DNA of 64,000 bases from G965250275 sp965250275 (GTDB lineage Bacteria; Pseudomonadota; Alphaproteobacteria; Rhodobacterales; Rhodobacteraceae), in the NCBI GenBank assembly GCA_965250275.1, contig OZ252297.1, forward strand, positions 2,914,001 through 2,978,000, read 5' to 3'. Positions 8,370 to 16,540 of the stretch are shown here, one piece after another (position 1 is the first letter of the stretch; the number at the start of each line of letters is the position of its first letter). The translations under genes and the position numbers were made by a program. The notes beneath the pieces were generated by a model. The model was not told the DNA's origin and did no database searches. It saw only the letters and a program-made list of their open reading frames with translations.

Positions 8370-9512
8370 TTACCTCTTGGGGTTGTCTTCTCGGGCGCGG
8401 CTGAGTTTCGCCACCCTGTCTTGCAAAATGCTTGTGGCGCCGTCGGTGAACCCGGCAATCTGAACGGCCGCCAAATGCCGGGTAAAGCAATACTCCGGCA
8501 AAAGGCCCGCCGCGCCCATGGCGTGCAGCAACTCCGGAAGGTGTCGCTGTCCAGTCTGGACCGCAACGACCTTTGCCTCGGCGGCTGCAAGTTGCGCATC
8601 TTCACCTGAGGACACCAGCGCAACTGCACGCCCGGTCAGTGCCCGAGAGGCCGCAAGATCTGTTTCGGCAACCCCCAGCGCATGGCGCCAACCTTGATGC
8701 TGATCCAGTGTCTTTCCAAAGCTGCGACGTCGAGCGCCGTAGGCCCATGCCTGTTCCAGCGCGCGCGCCAACATGGCATTGCACATGGCTGCAACGTAGG
8801 TTCGGGCAGCATTGATCTCGGTCAGGATAGATTTGAAGGCTGTACCGGGCGGCAACAGCAATGTGTCGGCATCAACTGCAACCTCGTCCAGTCTGAACCC
8901 ACCCGTCCCCATGGAGGCCTGCGAGAAGCCGGATTCGACAGGGTATCGACGAACGCCGGGCGACCTCAGATCAACTGCGAACCCGCCGATACCGCTGGCA
9001 TCGCCAACCTCGGCACATTGCGCAAACACAATGGCCAGCTCTGCGTGACGACCATTCACGATCCACATTTTTTCGCCGGAAATCCGCCAGCTGTTTTTGC
9101 ATTCGACCGCCCTGGTCGTGATCGCCGCAAAATCGGAGCCCGTCCCCGGCTCTGTCAGTGCGGTACAGGCGCTAACCTCGCCAGCGACGACGCGCGATAG
9201 ATGCGCATCGCGTACCCTCTCATTCGCTGACTGGCAAAGACGCAGGCCGACATTGTGCGAATTGATCAGTGACATCGCAAAGCCAAAATCGACTGCTGCC
9301 AGCTCTTCGCAGGCCGCGACCAGGGTGTCGAAGCCGTGCCCCTGGCCGCCAAGCTCGGTGGGAATGGTCAACCCCGTCAGCCCAAGTCTCGCAGCCTGAT
9401 CGTAAAGTACCTGCTCGGGAGCCCCACCAAGGGTCCAGGCTTGCGCGGCTTGGCTGAGCGGGCCGCTGGCGAACGCCTTCACATCGTTCAGAAACTCCAG
9501 CGCGCCGCTCAA
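8370..9512 (-). CDS. Acyl-CoA dehydrogenase
   Basis: FAD-dependent acyl-CoA dehydrogenase of 380 residues. Signature ACTALTEPGTGSDFAAITTRA near residues 115-135 binds FAD and substrate, and WIVNGRHAELAIVFAQ follows. The C-terminal bundle has RRSFGKTLDQHQGWRHALGVAETDL near 260-285. Its ATG overlaps the livM stop by ATGA, so it is coupled to the transporter genes. It would oxidise the CoA thioester made by the downstream synthetase; the chain type is unknown. The assignment of the catalytic base is not certain from reading alone. Confidence 0.9.
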   Translation of the reverse strand: MSGALEFLNDVKAFASGPLSQAAQAWTLGGAPEQVLYDQAARLGLTGLTIPTELGGQGHGFDTLVAACEELAAVDFGFAMSLINSHNVGLRLCQSANERVRDAHLSRVVAGEVSACTALTEPGTGSDFAAITTRAVECKNSWRISGEKMWIVNGRHAELAIVFAQCAEVGDASGIGGFAVDLRSPGVRRYPVESGFSQASMGTGGFRLDEVAVDADTLLLPPGTAFKSILTEINAARTYVAAMCNAMLARALEQAWAYGARRRSFGKTLDQHQGWRHALGVAETDLAASRALTGRAVALVSSGEDAQLAAAEAKVVAVQTGQRHLPELLHAMGAAGLLPEYCFTRHLAAVQIAGFTDGATSILQDRVAKLSRAREDNPKR

Positions 9513-10468
9513 GAGCGATGCCGCCCAACGCGTGCCCAGACATCACTCGCTACGCCAACGATGCCCCGCGGCATGAAGATCGTCGCAAGGACCAGCACGA
9601 GACCATAGAGAATCAGCCGGAAACTGTCGGCAAAGCGAAGGTACTCCGGCAGAAAAACCACGAAAAAGGCCCCAATCACAGGTCCGGCGATTGTTCCGGA
9701 ACCCCCGATGATCACCGCCAGAATCGCGTCAAGCGACTGGGCCACACCAAAGATTTCAGGATTGATGAAGCTTTGGTAGTGGGCATAGATCGCGCCTGCC
9801 AAACCTGCATACATCGCGGAGGTCACAAAGGCGAAAAGCTTGTATCTCCATGCAGATATTCCAACTGCACCCACAAGATCTTCATTCTGACGAATTGCGA
9901 TCAGGATCTGTCCGATGCGAGAGCGCACTATCAGACCAGCCAGTCCGGTCATCAGCACCGCAATGATCAGTACGAAGTAGTAGTAGGTCTCCCGGTCACG
10001 CCAGTTCAGCCACCCGTCTGCAGAGCCGGGCTTCGGGATACCCGTGATCCCGGCCTCTCCCTGCGTGAGGTCGTGCCAGTTCATCAAGACGATGAAGATC
10101 ACCAGATTGAAGGCCAGTGTGACGATCGCAAAGTAATGTCCTTTGACCCGCAGGCTGGGGTACCCGGTTGCGACAGCCAGCACAGCGGTCACCAGTGGCG
10201 CAAGCAAGATCGTCAGCCAGACCGGCAACTCGTAGTGCAGTCCCATGAGAGCGGTGGCATAGGCCCCGATCCCCATAAAGCCGGCCTGCGCGATAGACAC
10301 ATAGCCAGTGTACCCTTGTATAAGGTTCTGGCCCTGCGCTGCGATCACCCAGACAAGGGCGAGGATCGAAAGGTGAAGATAGTACTTCACCGAGATGAAC
10401 TGTGGCAGCAGGATGAACCCGACCAGCGCCAGCAGCCAGAGAATGCTTTTTCCGCTCAGGCCCATCAT
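9509..10468 (-). CDS. livM: Branched-chain amino acid-type ABC transporter permease LivM
   Basis: Inner-membrane permease of the liv/HAAT family, 319 residues when started at ATG 10468 (MMGLSGKSILW). The open frame runs further upstream, but that part overlaps livH and is a shadow. Multiple hydrophobic helices are visible, with the family motifs GYTGYVSIAQAGFMGIGAYATAL near residues 50-75 and GGSGTIAGPVIGAFFVVFLPEYLR near 250-280. The start overlaps the livH stop, and the stop overlaps the next start. Confidence 0.92.
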   Translation of the reverse strand: MMGLSGKSILWLLALVGFILLPQFISVKYYLHLSILALVWVIAAQGQNLIQGYTGYVSIAQAGFMGIGAYATALMGLHYELPVWLTILLAPLVTAVLAVATGYPSLRVKGHYFAIVTLAFNLVIFIVLMNWHDLTQGEAGITGIPKPGSADGWLNWRDRETYYYFVLIIAVLMTGLAGLIVRSRIGQILIAIRQNEDLVGAVGISAWRYKLFAFVTSAMYAGLAGAIYAHYQSFINPEIFGVAQSLDAILAVIIGGSGTIAGPVIGAFFVVFLPEYLRFADSFRLILYGLVLVLATIFMPRGIVGVASDVWARVGRHRS

Positions 10469-11322
10469 GCTTTCCCCATCAGACCCTGTGGGCGCACCAG
10501 CAGCACAAGGATCATGACAACAAAGGCGATCACATCTTTGTACGCAGAAGAAATGAAACCGGCCGCAAGGGCTTCGGTGATACCGAGCACCAGTCCCCCG
10601 ACCACAGCCCCGGGAATTGACCCAAGCCCTCCCAGGATCAGAACTGCAAACCCTTTGACGACAAGCCCTTCGCCGATGCCCGGGGCGATTGCAAAGAGTG
10701 ATCCGACCATTACACCGGCGCACACTCCCAGTGCGGTCGAGATTGCAAAGACCACCAAGGGGATGGTGTTCACATTGACCCCCATCAGGATCGCAGCATC
10801 GCGGTTTTCCGCGACGGCGCGGATCGCCTGGCCGGTCTTGGTCTTTTCGACGAACAGGGTCATGGCCGCAATCAGCAAGGCAGCTGCAAGGATCACGTAA
10901 AGCCGGAGTTCGGGAATGGTCACGCCACCGATGTTGAAGACCCGGCTGAGATTGGTGGGGATCACGACCTGTTCATGCCCGAAGAATTCCAGGTTCAGCC
11001 CTTCGACCATCATGGTCAGCCCAAGTGCCACGATGAAGGCGTTGATGTGGCTTGCGTTTCGCACCGGGCGATAGGCCAGGAGCTCGATCAGAACACCCAG
11101 AACCAATCCGACTATCAGAGCGATCAGGATGGCCACAAACAACGGCAACCCCTGCATCGCCACCAGAAAGAAGGTGAGATACCCGCCGAACATCGACACC
11201 GAGCCGTGGGCGAAATGGGCAATCCCGAGTATGCCGAAAACCGTGGTCAGTCCCAGTGCGATGAGCACGTAGACACCGCCGATGGCCATGCCGTTGATGA
11301 TTTGCTGAAGTATCTCGATCAT
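10465..11322 (-). CDS. livH: Branched-chain amino acid-type ABC transporter permease LivH
   Basis: Second permease of the liv-type importer, 285 residues. It begins MIEILQQIINGMAIGGVYVLIALGLT and shows GILGIAHFAHGSVSMFGGY, the typical LivH N-terminal segment, and ILGGLGSIPGAVVGGLVLGI near residue 230. It pairs with LivM to form the membrane channel. Its translation is coupled to livM by a short overlap. Confidence 0.93.
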   Translation of the reverse strand: MIEILQQIINGMAIGGVYVLIALGLTTVFGILGIAHFAHGSVSMFGGYLTFFLVAMQGLPLFVAILIALIVGLVLGVLIELLAYRPVRNASHINAFIVALGLTMMVEGLNLEFFGHEQVVIPTNLSRVFNIGGVTIPELRLYVILAAALLIAAMTLFVEKTKTGQAIRAVAENRDAAILMGVNVNTIPLVVFAISTALGVCAGVMVGSLFAIAPGIGEGLVVKGFAVLILGGLGSIPGAVVGGLVLGITEALAAGFISSAYKDVIAFVVMILVLLVRPQGLMGKA

Positions 11323-11341
11323 ATCCGTCGATCCCTATGAC

Positions 11342-11370
11342 CGGCGCGGGGTTGGGGAGGCCCCGCGCCG
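11342..11370 (-). promoter_or_regulatory. Strong hairpin between livK and livH
   Basis: Ten-base perfect arms (11342-11351 and 11361-11370, GC-only) enclose a nine-base loop just after the binding-protein gene. No T-tract follows on the minus strand. Hairpins in this position commonly protect the binding-protein mRNA and let it be made in excess over the permeases; that role is inferred from position. Confidence 0.65.
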
Positions 11371-11379
11371 CCGGGTCTT

Positions 11380-12579
11380 TCAGTCGATACTGCTCAGGAA
11401 TTCGGAGTATGCTGCCGCATCCGAAGGGAGATCCTGGACAAAGACCCAGTTTCCGTCCTGCCACTGAAAGGCGCCGTTAGAGGTGTAGGCCTGACCATTG
11501 CCGTCGAACATCTTTCCGTCGACCGGCAAGTATTGCATCACCACTTCGTCAGGGACCGGCAGCGCCCGCAACGCCGCAGCGACCGCTTGCGTATCCTCGA
11601 CCGTTCCGGCTGCTTCGATTGCATCTTTCAGCGCATAGGTCTGGTCATACGCATATGGCGAGCTCGGAGAAGGTGCGATGCCGAATTTGTCGGAATAGTT
11701 CTTGTGATAGGCGATTCCGTTGTCACTGGCCGACAAGAGCGTCAACTCGGTCGGACGAAGGTCCCAAACACCCTCCATCTGGTCTGACGTCGCCACCCTC
11801 AAGAACTGCTCTTCGGACCCACTTGTGAAGCCATAGCGCGGCACGTCAATGCCCAGTTCAACGGCTTGCCGGTAGATGAATGCAGCGGGCTCTACATACC
11901 CCACAACCAGGATTGCGTCGGGCCGCAACTCACGGATCTTTGTGAGCTGCGGGCTCATATCGCGGTCTTTCAGACCAAAGCTTTCGCGGGTGATGATTTC
12001 ACCTCCCGCCTTTTCCAACTCCTTTTCAAACGCATCAACGTAGCTGGCATAGAAACCAACGTCGAGGGCGCCCAGCACGGCAACCTTGCGGTGCCCTTTT
12101 TCAGCAACGAACGTGCCTGCCGCAGCACCGGTGTAGTCCGCAGGCGGACGGGTGCGCGTCAGGTTCGGGATTTCTCGTGTGGTGATCGACCGTTCCGCCG
12201 CGTTTCCGACCAGCATCACCGCATCTTCATTTTCGATAAAGGACGCTACGGCGCCGGTCGCACCGGAACAGCAGAACCCAAGAATGTATTTCACACCGTC
12301 GCGGTCCAACAGTTTGCGCACCGAGTTGGACGCTTCGGTGGGATTGGCTTTGTCGTCATAAGCGATGACGTTCAGCATGTAGGTGTCATCACCCACCTGA
12401 ATCCCACCGGCGGCATTGATCTCTTCGGCCGCCAGCTTCACCGCATTTGTCTGCGGCAATCCATAGACCGCAGCACCACCAGTCAGCGCGTCGCTGACTC
12501 CGATATCAAGGGTCTTTTCTCCGGCGAAAACCGCCGTGCCGGCAAGCGCAAGAGCTGCCGTCAGAGTACCAAGTTTCAT
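11380..12579 (-). CDS. livK: Periplasmic substrate-binding protein of liv-type ABC importer
   Basis: Type I periplasmic binding protein, 399 residues. ATG 12579 is chosen because GGAGG stands seven bases upstream and a clean signal peptide follows (MKLGTLTAALALAGTAVFAG, cleavage after AFA-like VFA). The mature part begins EKTLDIGVSDALTGGAAVYGLPQTNAV, the usual Peripla_BP_6 opening. The family covers amino acids, amides, urea, aromatic acids and short organic acids. Because the operon carries acyl-CoA enzymes, a carboxylate other than leucine is more likely as ligand. Confidence 0.9.
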   Translation of the reverse strand: MKLGTLTAALALAGTAVFAGEKTLDIGVSDALTGGAAVYGLPQTNAVKLAAEEINAAGGIQVGDDTYMLNVIAYDDKANPTEASNSVRKLLDRDGVKYILGFCCSGATGAVASFIENEDAVMLVGNAAERSITTREIPNLTRTRPPADYTGAAAGTFVAEKGHRKVAVLGALDVGFYASYVDAFEKELEKAGGEIITRESFGLKDRDMSPQLTKIRELRPDAILVVGYVEPAAFIYRQAVELGIDVPRYGFTSGSEEQFLRVATSDQMEGVWDLRPTELTLLSASDNGIAYHKNYSDKFGIAPSPSSPYAYDQTYALKDAIEAAGTVEDTQAVAAALRALPVPDEVVMQYLPVDGKMFDGNGQAYTSNGAFQWQDGNWVFVQDLPSDAAAYSEFLSSID

Positions 12580-12611
12580 GATGTTTCCTCCCATTTGCAT
12601 TGCGCAGTCGA

Positions 12612-13313
12612 TCAGTGACCCAGGTAGGCCTTGACCACCTCCGGATGTGACTGAAGTTCCTCGCCGGTCCCGCTGAGAACGATCTCTCCGGCTTCGAAGA
12701 GATAGGCCCGGTCCGCCAATCGGAGCGCCATCAGTGAGTTTTGCTCCACCAGCAGAATCGTCTTTCCCATCTTCTTGATGCGTTCGATGGTCGCTCCGAC
12801 CTCGGCCACGATTTTCGGCGCAAGACCGAGCGACGGTTCATCAAAGATGCAAAGCTTGGGCCGGGCCATCAGGGCACGCGCGATCGCCAGCATCTCCTGT
12901 TCACCTCCAGACAGCGTGCCGGCGGCCTGGCTTGCCCGCTCCCGCAGGATCGGAAACATGTCCATCATCTCGTCAAGATCGCTGGATTGCTTGTCGTCCC
13001 TGCGGGCGTAGGCCCCCATGCGCAGGTTCTGAACCGTGCTCATTTGCGGAAACACCTGGCGCCCCTCGGGGCACATGGTGATCCCCGCACGCACGATGGC
13101 GTGACCGCTTTGATTGGTAATGTCCTGCCCTTCAAACGCGATGGTCCCGGCCTTGGCAGGTACAAGCCCGCAGATCGCCTTGAGCGTCGAAGACTTGCCC
13201 GCACCATTTGCACCAATCAGCGCGACGCATTCGCCTTCGTTCACTTCCAGGCTGATGCCGTGGATCACTTCGATCGGGCCATAGCTGACTCGCAGATCAG
13301 AGACCGACAACAT
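12612..13313 (-). CDS. livF: Liv-type ABC transporter ATPase LivF
   Basis: Cytoplasmic ATPase of 233 residues. Walker A GANGAGKSS near residue 35, signature LSGGEQEMLAIARALMARP near 135, and Walker B LCIFDEPSLGLAP near 155 are intact. The ending SHPEVVKAYLGH is typical of LivF. Its start shares one base with the livG stop (TGATG). Confidence 0.94.
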   Translation of the reverse strand: MLSVSDLRVSYGPIEVIHGISLEVNEGECVALIGANGAGKSSTLKAICGLVPAKAGTIAFEGQDITNQSGHAIVRAGITMCPEGRQVFPQMSTVQNLRMGAYARRDDKQSSDLDEMMDMFPILRERASQAAGTLSGGEQEMLAIARALMARPKLCIFDEPSLGLAPKIVAEVGATIERIKKMGKTILLVEQNSLMALRLADRAYLFEAGEIVLSGTGEELQSHPEVVKAYLGH

Positions 13314-14080
13314 CAGACCGCCTCCCCCAGGTAGGCGTCGATCACGGTCTTGTCGTTGCGGATCTCCTCCGGCGTGCCCTCGGCAATCTTGGAGCCGAAA
13401 TTCAAAACGACGATGCGATCACAGACCTCCATGATCAGAGCCATGTGATGTTCAATCACCAGCACTGAAATGCCCGTGTCCCGAATGGCGCCGATCAAAT
13501 TTGACAGGATTTTGCGCTCATGGCTGACCAATCCGGCCGCAGGCTCATCCAGCAGAACAATCTTTGGTTGGGCCGCCAGCGTCGTTGCAATCATCAGAAA
13601 GCGCTGCTCTGCGGCGGTGATGGTACCGACCTTGGCATCTGCCACGCCGGACAGGCCGGTCAGTTCGAGAATGTCTTCAATGCGACTGGCAACCGCCTCG
13701 TCCTCCCCGGGGTGCCGGCCGATGCCAAAAACCGATGACAGCGGATGCGAATGCAGGGTCACATTGCAGCCAAGCCGTATCTGTTCGCGCACCGTGAATT
13801 CCGGAAAAACACTGGCCGTCTGAAAGGTCCGGGCCAGACCCATGGACACGCGCTCGTATTCCGGCAGAGACTGAATATGCCCCCCCGCCAACAAGATCTC
13901 TCCGGAACTGACAGGATAGACCCCTGCGAGCGCATTTACCGTCGTCGATTTCCCCGAGCCGTTTGGACCGATCAGTCCAAGAATTTCTCCCGGCGCAACG
14001 TAAAAGGACAGATCGCGCACTGCATGAACGCCGCCAAAAGACTTGCACAGCTTTTCAACCTTTAGGGTGGCAGTTGTCAC
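13313..14080 (-). CDS. livG: Liv-type ABC transporter ATPase LivG
   Basis: First gene of the eight-gene minus-strand operon, 255 residues. It starts at GTG 14080 with GGAGG five bases upstream. Walker A GPNGSGKST is near residue 38, and the LivG-type ending GTPEEIRNDKTVIDAYLGEAV is present. The signature region reads TITAAEQRFLMIATTLAAQP, a relaxed version of LSGGQ (usual LivG proteins have LSYGQQR). Walker B is KIVLLDEPAAGL. The divergent LysR gene lies 141 bases away. Confidence 0.92.
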   Translation of the reverse strand: MTTATLKVEKLCKSFGGVHAVRDLSFYVAPGEILGLIGPNGSGKSTTVNALAGVYPVSSGEILLAGGHIQSLPEYERVSMGLARTFQTASVFPEFTVREQIRLGCNVTLHSHPLSSVFGIGRHPGEDEAVASRIEDILELTGLSGVADAKVGTITAAEQRFLMIATTLAAQPKIVLLDEPAAGLVSHERKILSNLIGAIRDTGISVLVIEHHMALIMEVCDRIVVLNFGSKIAEGTPEEIRNDKTVIDAYLGEAV

Positions 14081-14190
14081 GTGGTCCTCCGGCCTGCTTT
14101 TTCAGCAGTTTCCGAGAGCCTAACCCGCCAAGGTCCGGCAAAGAAAATACAATGATTTGGGAAAGCAATCTATTTTTTAGATGACCTTTG

Positions 14191-14246
14191 ATATCGAACC
14201 TAAATCTGATATTTTAAGCCTATGCTTGGCGAAATCAGAAATATCA
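14191..14246. promoter_or_regulatory. Candidate LysR operator in the livG-lysR divergent region
   Basis: ATATC (14191-14195) and GATAT (14208-14212) form an interrupted palindrome with a 12-base spacer, in an AT-rich divergent promoter region. A further half-site ATATC lies at 14241-14245 inside the start of the regulator gene, and TGATATTT (14207-14214) is repeated inverted at 14239-14246. This layout, a recognition site plus a second site over the regulator start, suits a LysR protein controlling itself and the liv operon. It is a pattern, not a proven site. Confidence 0.45.
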
Positions 14247-15148
14247 AATCTATTCAAGTGTTTAACACAGTTGCGGAAGTGCAGAACGTTACTCGCACCT
14301 CCCGTTTACTGAACATCAGTCAAAGCTCTGTCAGCTATCACATCAAAAAATTGGAAGCCGAATTGGGCACGGCCCTGTTTCGTAGAAACGCCGCCGGGCT
14401 GGAACTGACCGAAGCCGGAACAGTGTTGGCAGGCCATGTCTCGCGCGGTTTGGGCGCCATACGAACCGGGTTGGATCAGGTCGCCAGCCGCGCCGGATCC
14501 ATGCAGATCGCCTTGTTGCCACTTTTTGCCAGCCGCTGGCTGTCATCGCGTCTCGGCGACCTGCTCGAATTGCACCCGGAAATGCAACTGGCGATCAAGA
14601 ACCACAACAACAGCTACGCCCATATGCAGAACCCTGAACACTTTGCCGATCTCGGCATCCAATGGGGACGTGGAAACTGGGCGAATTTCACTGTGTCCAA
14701 ACTCTGGCCGGAACGGCTCGTTGTCGTGTGCAGCCCCGCGTATCTCGAGGCCCATCCCATCCGAACACCCGCTGATCTGGAAACCTGCACGTTGTTGCAT
14801 GTCGATGATCACAGGATGTGGGAAGAATGGTTCGTTCAAAACGACGTGCACTTCTCCTCGGCAAGACCGCAAATGATGCTGGAGGATCGCCACTTTCAGC
14901 TCAGTTCCACCATCAACGGTTTGGGCGTGTCCCTCTTTGCCGAGTGGGCCGTTCAATCGGAACTGAAAAGCGGCGAACTGGTCGATCCATTCCGCCGGTC
15001 CTTCCCAACATCGTTCGCCTACCATCTGATCGTTCCAATCGACGCAGACCTTTCTTCTGCGGCGGAACAGTTCCGCGATTGGCTGGTCGAGATCAGCCGC
15101 GGCTGGCATGCCGACGCGACGCGCAACACGTCGCTGCAGCCGTTCTAG
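14222..15148 (+). CDS. LysR-family transcriptional regulator
   Basis: Regulator of 308 residues. The N-terminal winged helix has IQVFNTVAEVQNVTRTSRLLNISQSSVSYHIKKLE (written here only as the span of residues 10-45), with Ser-rich recognition helix and the usual ELGTALFRRN linker. The C-terminal effector domain resembles the GcvA-like group (FADLGIQWGRGNW, VVVCSPAYL). It is transcribed away from the livG operon and is the obvious candidate to sense its substrate. ATG 14222 gives the standard LysR length. Confidence 0.88.
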   Translation: MLGEIRNIKSIQVFNTVAEVQNVTRTSRLLNISQSSVSYHIKKLEAELGTALFRRNAAGLELTEAGTVLAGHVSRGLGAIRTGLDQVASRAGSMQIALLPLFASRWLSSRLGDLLELHPEMQLAIKNHNNSYAHMQNPEHFADLGIQWGRGNWANFTVSKLWPERLVVVCSPAYLEAHPIRTPADLETCTLLHVDDHRMWEEWFVQNDVHFSSARPQMMLEDRHFQLSSTINGLGVSLFAEWAVQSELKSGELVDPFRRSFPTSFAYHLIVPIDADLSSAAEQFRDWLVEISRGWHADATRNTSLQPF

Positions 15149-15193
15149 CGGGTGCCATTGACTCGACGTCCCTTATCGCACGGTTTCTTCTGC

Positions 15194-15466
15194 TCACATC
15201 GTCGCAAACGCCAGCCGGGTCTCGCCCGCGCGCCTTGCGCAGTGCCGGCAAACCAATCGCTCGACAATGTCGGCGACGTCTTCATATTGCTGCCAGCGCG
15301 GGTCGCGCAGTTCGATCCGAACGTCCCTGCCGCAGAGATATTGCACGTGCAAAACGTGGTCGGTGGCTTGATCCACACGCATCCATTTGAGGGGTCGGCC
15401 CTTTGCCATCCAACCTTCATAGCGCGTTGGCGGGCGACATGGCCAATGCGCAAAACGGATTGGCAT
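15194..15466 (-). CDS. Small hypothetical protein, possible zinc ribbon
   Basis: Ninety residues from ATG 15466 (MPIRFAHWPCRPP); the open frame goes further upstream but the more natural length starts here. Later features are YLCGRDVRIELRDPRW and LVCRHCARRAGETRLAF. Single Cys plus CG and a CxxC pair could bind zinc, a pattern seen in many short phage and roseobacter proteins. Function unknown. It is divergent from the 47-residue frame at 15534, with 67 bases between. Confidence 0.5.
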   Translation of the reverse strand: MPIRFAHWPCRPPTRYEGWMAKGRPLKWMRVDQATDHVLHVQYLCGRDVRIELRDPRWQQYEDVADIVERLVCRHCARRAGETRLAFATM

Positions 15467-15533
15467 GATTTCGCATGCTGTCCGGCGGCAGCGCTTCCAA
15501 ATGGGAAAGAGGAACAACGCTGAGGAACCCGCA

Positions 15534-15677
15534 ATGAACACCTACATCCAACCCAACACTTACATGCAACTGCACGTCGCCTCGGACCAATCGCGCGCCG
15601 CAACTGTCGATGCCATTGCTCTGCATCCTGCGATTTTCAGCTTCAGTGAACTCTGGAGCGCACTCTTCGGGCGCTGA
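15534..15677 (+). CDS. Small hypothetical protein of 47 residues
   Basis: Starts MNTYIQPNTYMQLHVASDQS and ends FSELWSALFGR. A ribosome binding site GAGGA lies seven bases before ATG 15534, which is the main support. No membrane segment or signal peptide and no family I recognise. It is divergent from the putative zinc-ribbon gene. Confidence 0.45.
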   Translation: MNTYIQPNTYMQLHVASDQSRAATVDAIALHPAIFSFSELWSALFGR

Positions 15678-15774
15678 AGGACGATCCACCAGGATCAGGC
15701 CACTCAAAACCACATAATGTGCGAAATACGCGATCGAAGCGGTTTGGGCGAAAACGCCGTCTTGATCTCTGAAA

Positions 15775-15859
15775 TGGTGCGGGTGAAGGGACTTGAACCC
15801 CCACGCCTTGCGGCGCCAGAACCTAAATCTGGTGCGTCTACCAATTCCGCCACACCCGC
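15775..15859 (-). tRNA. tRNA-Leu, anticodon TAG
   Basis: Reading the minus strand, the acceptor GCGGGTG pairs with CACCCGC, followed by ACCA, so the CCA end is encoded. The anticodon stem CCAGA/TCTGG carries loop TTTAGGT with anticodon TAG, which reads CUN leucine codons, CUA first. A long variable arm (class II) and the T-arm GGTTCAAGTCC are present. Length is 85 bases with CCA. Confidence 0.97.
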
Positions 15860-16022
15860 AGATGAACATTCGGTCGCGGCTGGATACCAAAGCCTTTGAC
15901 CAGATGCGAGGGCAAATCGGTGTTGCATAGGAGTCGCGCACCGCAGGGACGCGACGTTGGGCCGCGACTTTTACGAATTGCTAAGTTAGCTTCGTAAAAA
16001 AAACAGAGGCAATCGAGCGAGT

Positions 16023-16538
16023 ATGCCCATGCGACCCAGCCCATTTGGGCCCGGACCGGATCAACCGGCGCCGCGGCCTTCTGTGGCATCAGTGCGAATG
16101 TCCGGTTGTCTGCCGGGCACGCTGGTGCTGACCCAGGACGGAGAAATCCCGGTGGAGTTTCTGACACCGGGTGACAAGATTATCACTCGCGAGCAGGGAT
16201 ACGTGCCGCTTCTGGCTCTGCTGCGGGAAGAGGTCATGACCCACGCGGTCAAGGTGCGGTGTGGTGCGCTCGGCCCGCAACGGCCCAGTGCAGATCTGAT
16301 TTTACCTACGGAACAGCCCCTTTTGCTGCGCGGCGAATGCGCAGTCGCCCGGACCGGGCGCGCGCAAGCCTTTGTCCGGGCGGGAAAACTGGCTGATGGT
16401 GATGGAGTAACCGATATGGGCTTGATGCGGATGGAGCTTTATTCCCTGGCCTTCGAGACACGACAGGTGATCTATGCTGGCGGGCTGGAAATGTCGGGCG
16501 TTGTGCCTGAGGCTGATCCCGGCCGTCGCGCCGCGTAA
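16023..16538 (+). CDS. Small Hint-domain (Hedgehog/intein-like) protein
   Basis: The 171-residue product carries a Hint_2-type module common in Rhodobacterales. Conserved Cys at the splice-block start is in MSGCLPGTLVLTQDGEIPVE near residues 26-45, then LTPGDKIITREQGYVPL, GALGPQRPSADLILPTEQPLLLRG, and LYSLAFETRQVIYAGGLEMSG. The protein has almost nothing outside the Hint fold: a proline-rich N-terminal 20 residues and a short tail. Usual Hint_2 proteins are larger and attach the module to secreted repeat domains. Its stop is two bases from the end of the convergent nnrD gene. Confidence 0.8.
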   Translation: MPMRPSPFGPGPDQPAPRPSVASVRMSGCLPGTLVLTQDGEIPVEFLTPGDKIITREQGYVPLLALLREEVMTHAVKVRCGALGPQRPSADLILPTEQPLLLRGECAVARTGRAQAFVRAGKLADGDGVTDMGLMRMELYSLAFETRQVIYAGGLEMSGVVPEADPGRRAA

Positions 16539-16540
16539 GC

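Noticed and set aside
9518..10900. Open frame of 460 codons on the plus strand, opposite livM and livH
   Set aside because: Arg/His/Gln/Pro-rich without hydrophobic segments or motifs; the opposite strand codes clear LivM and LivH.
15775..15859. tRNA-Leu as an integration site
   Set aside because: tRNA genes are often attachment sites, but I found no integrase gene or direct repeat of the tRNA end within the neighbouring few kilobases.
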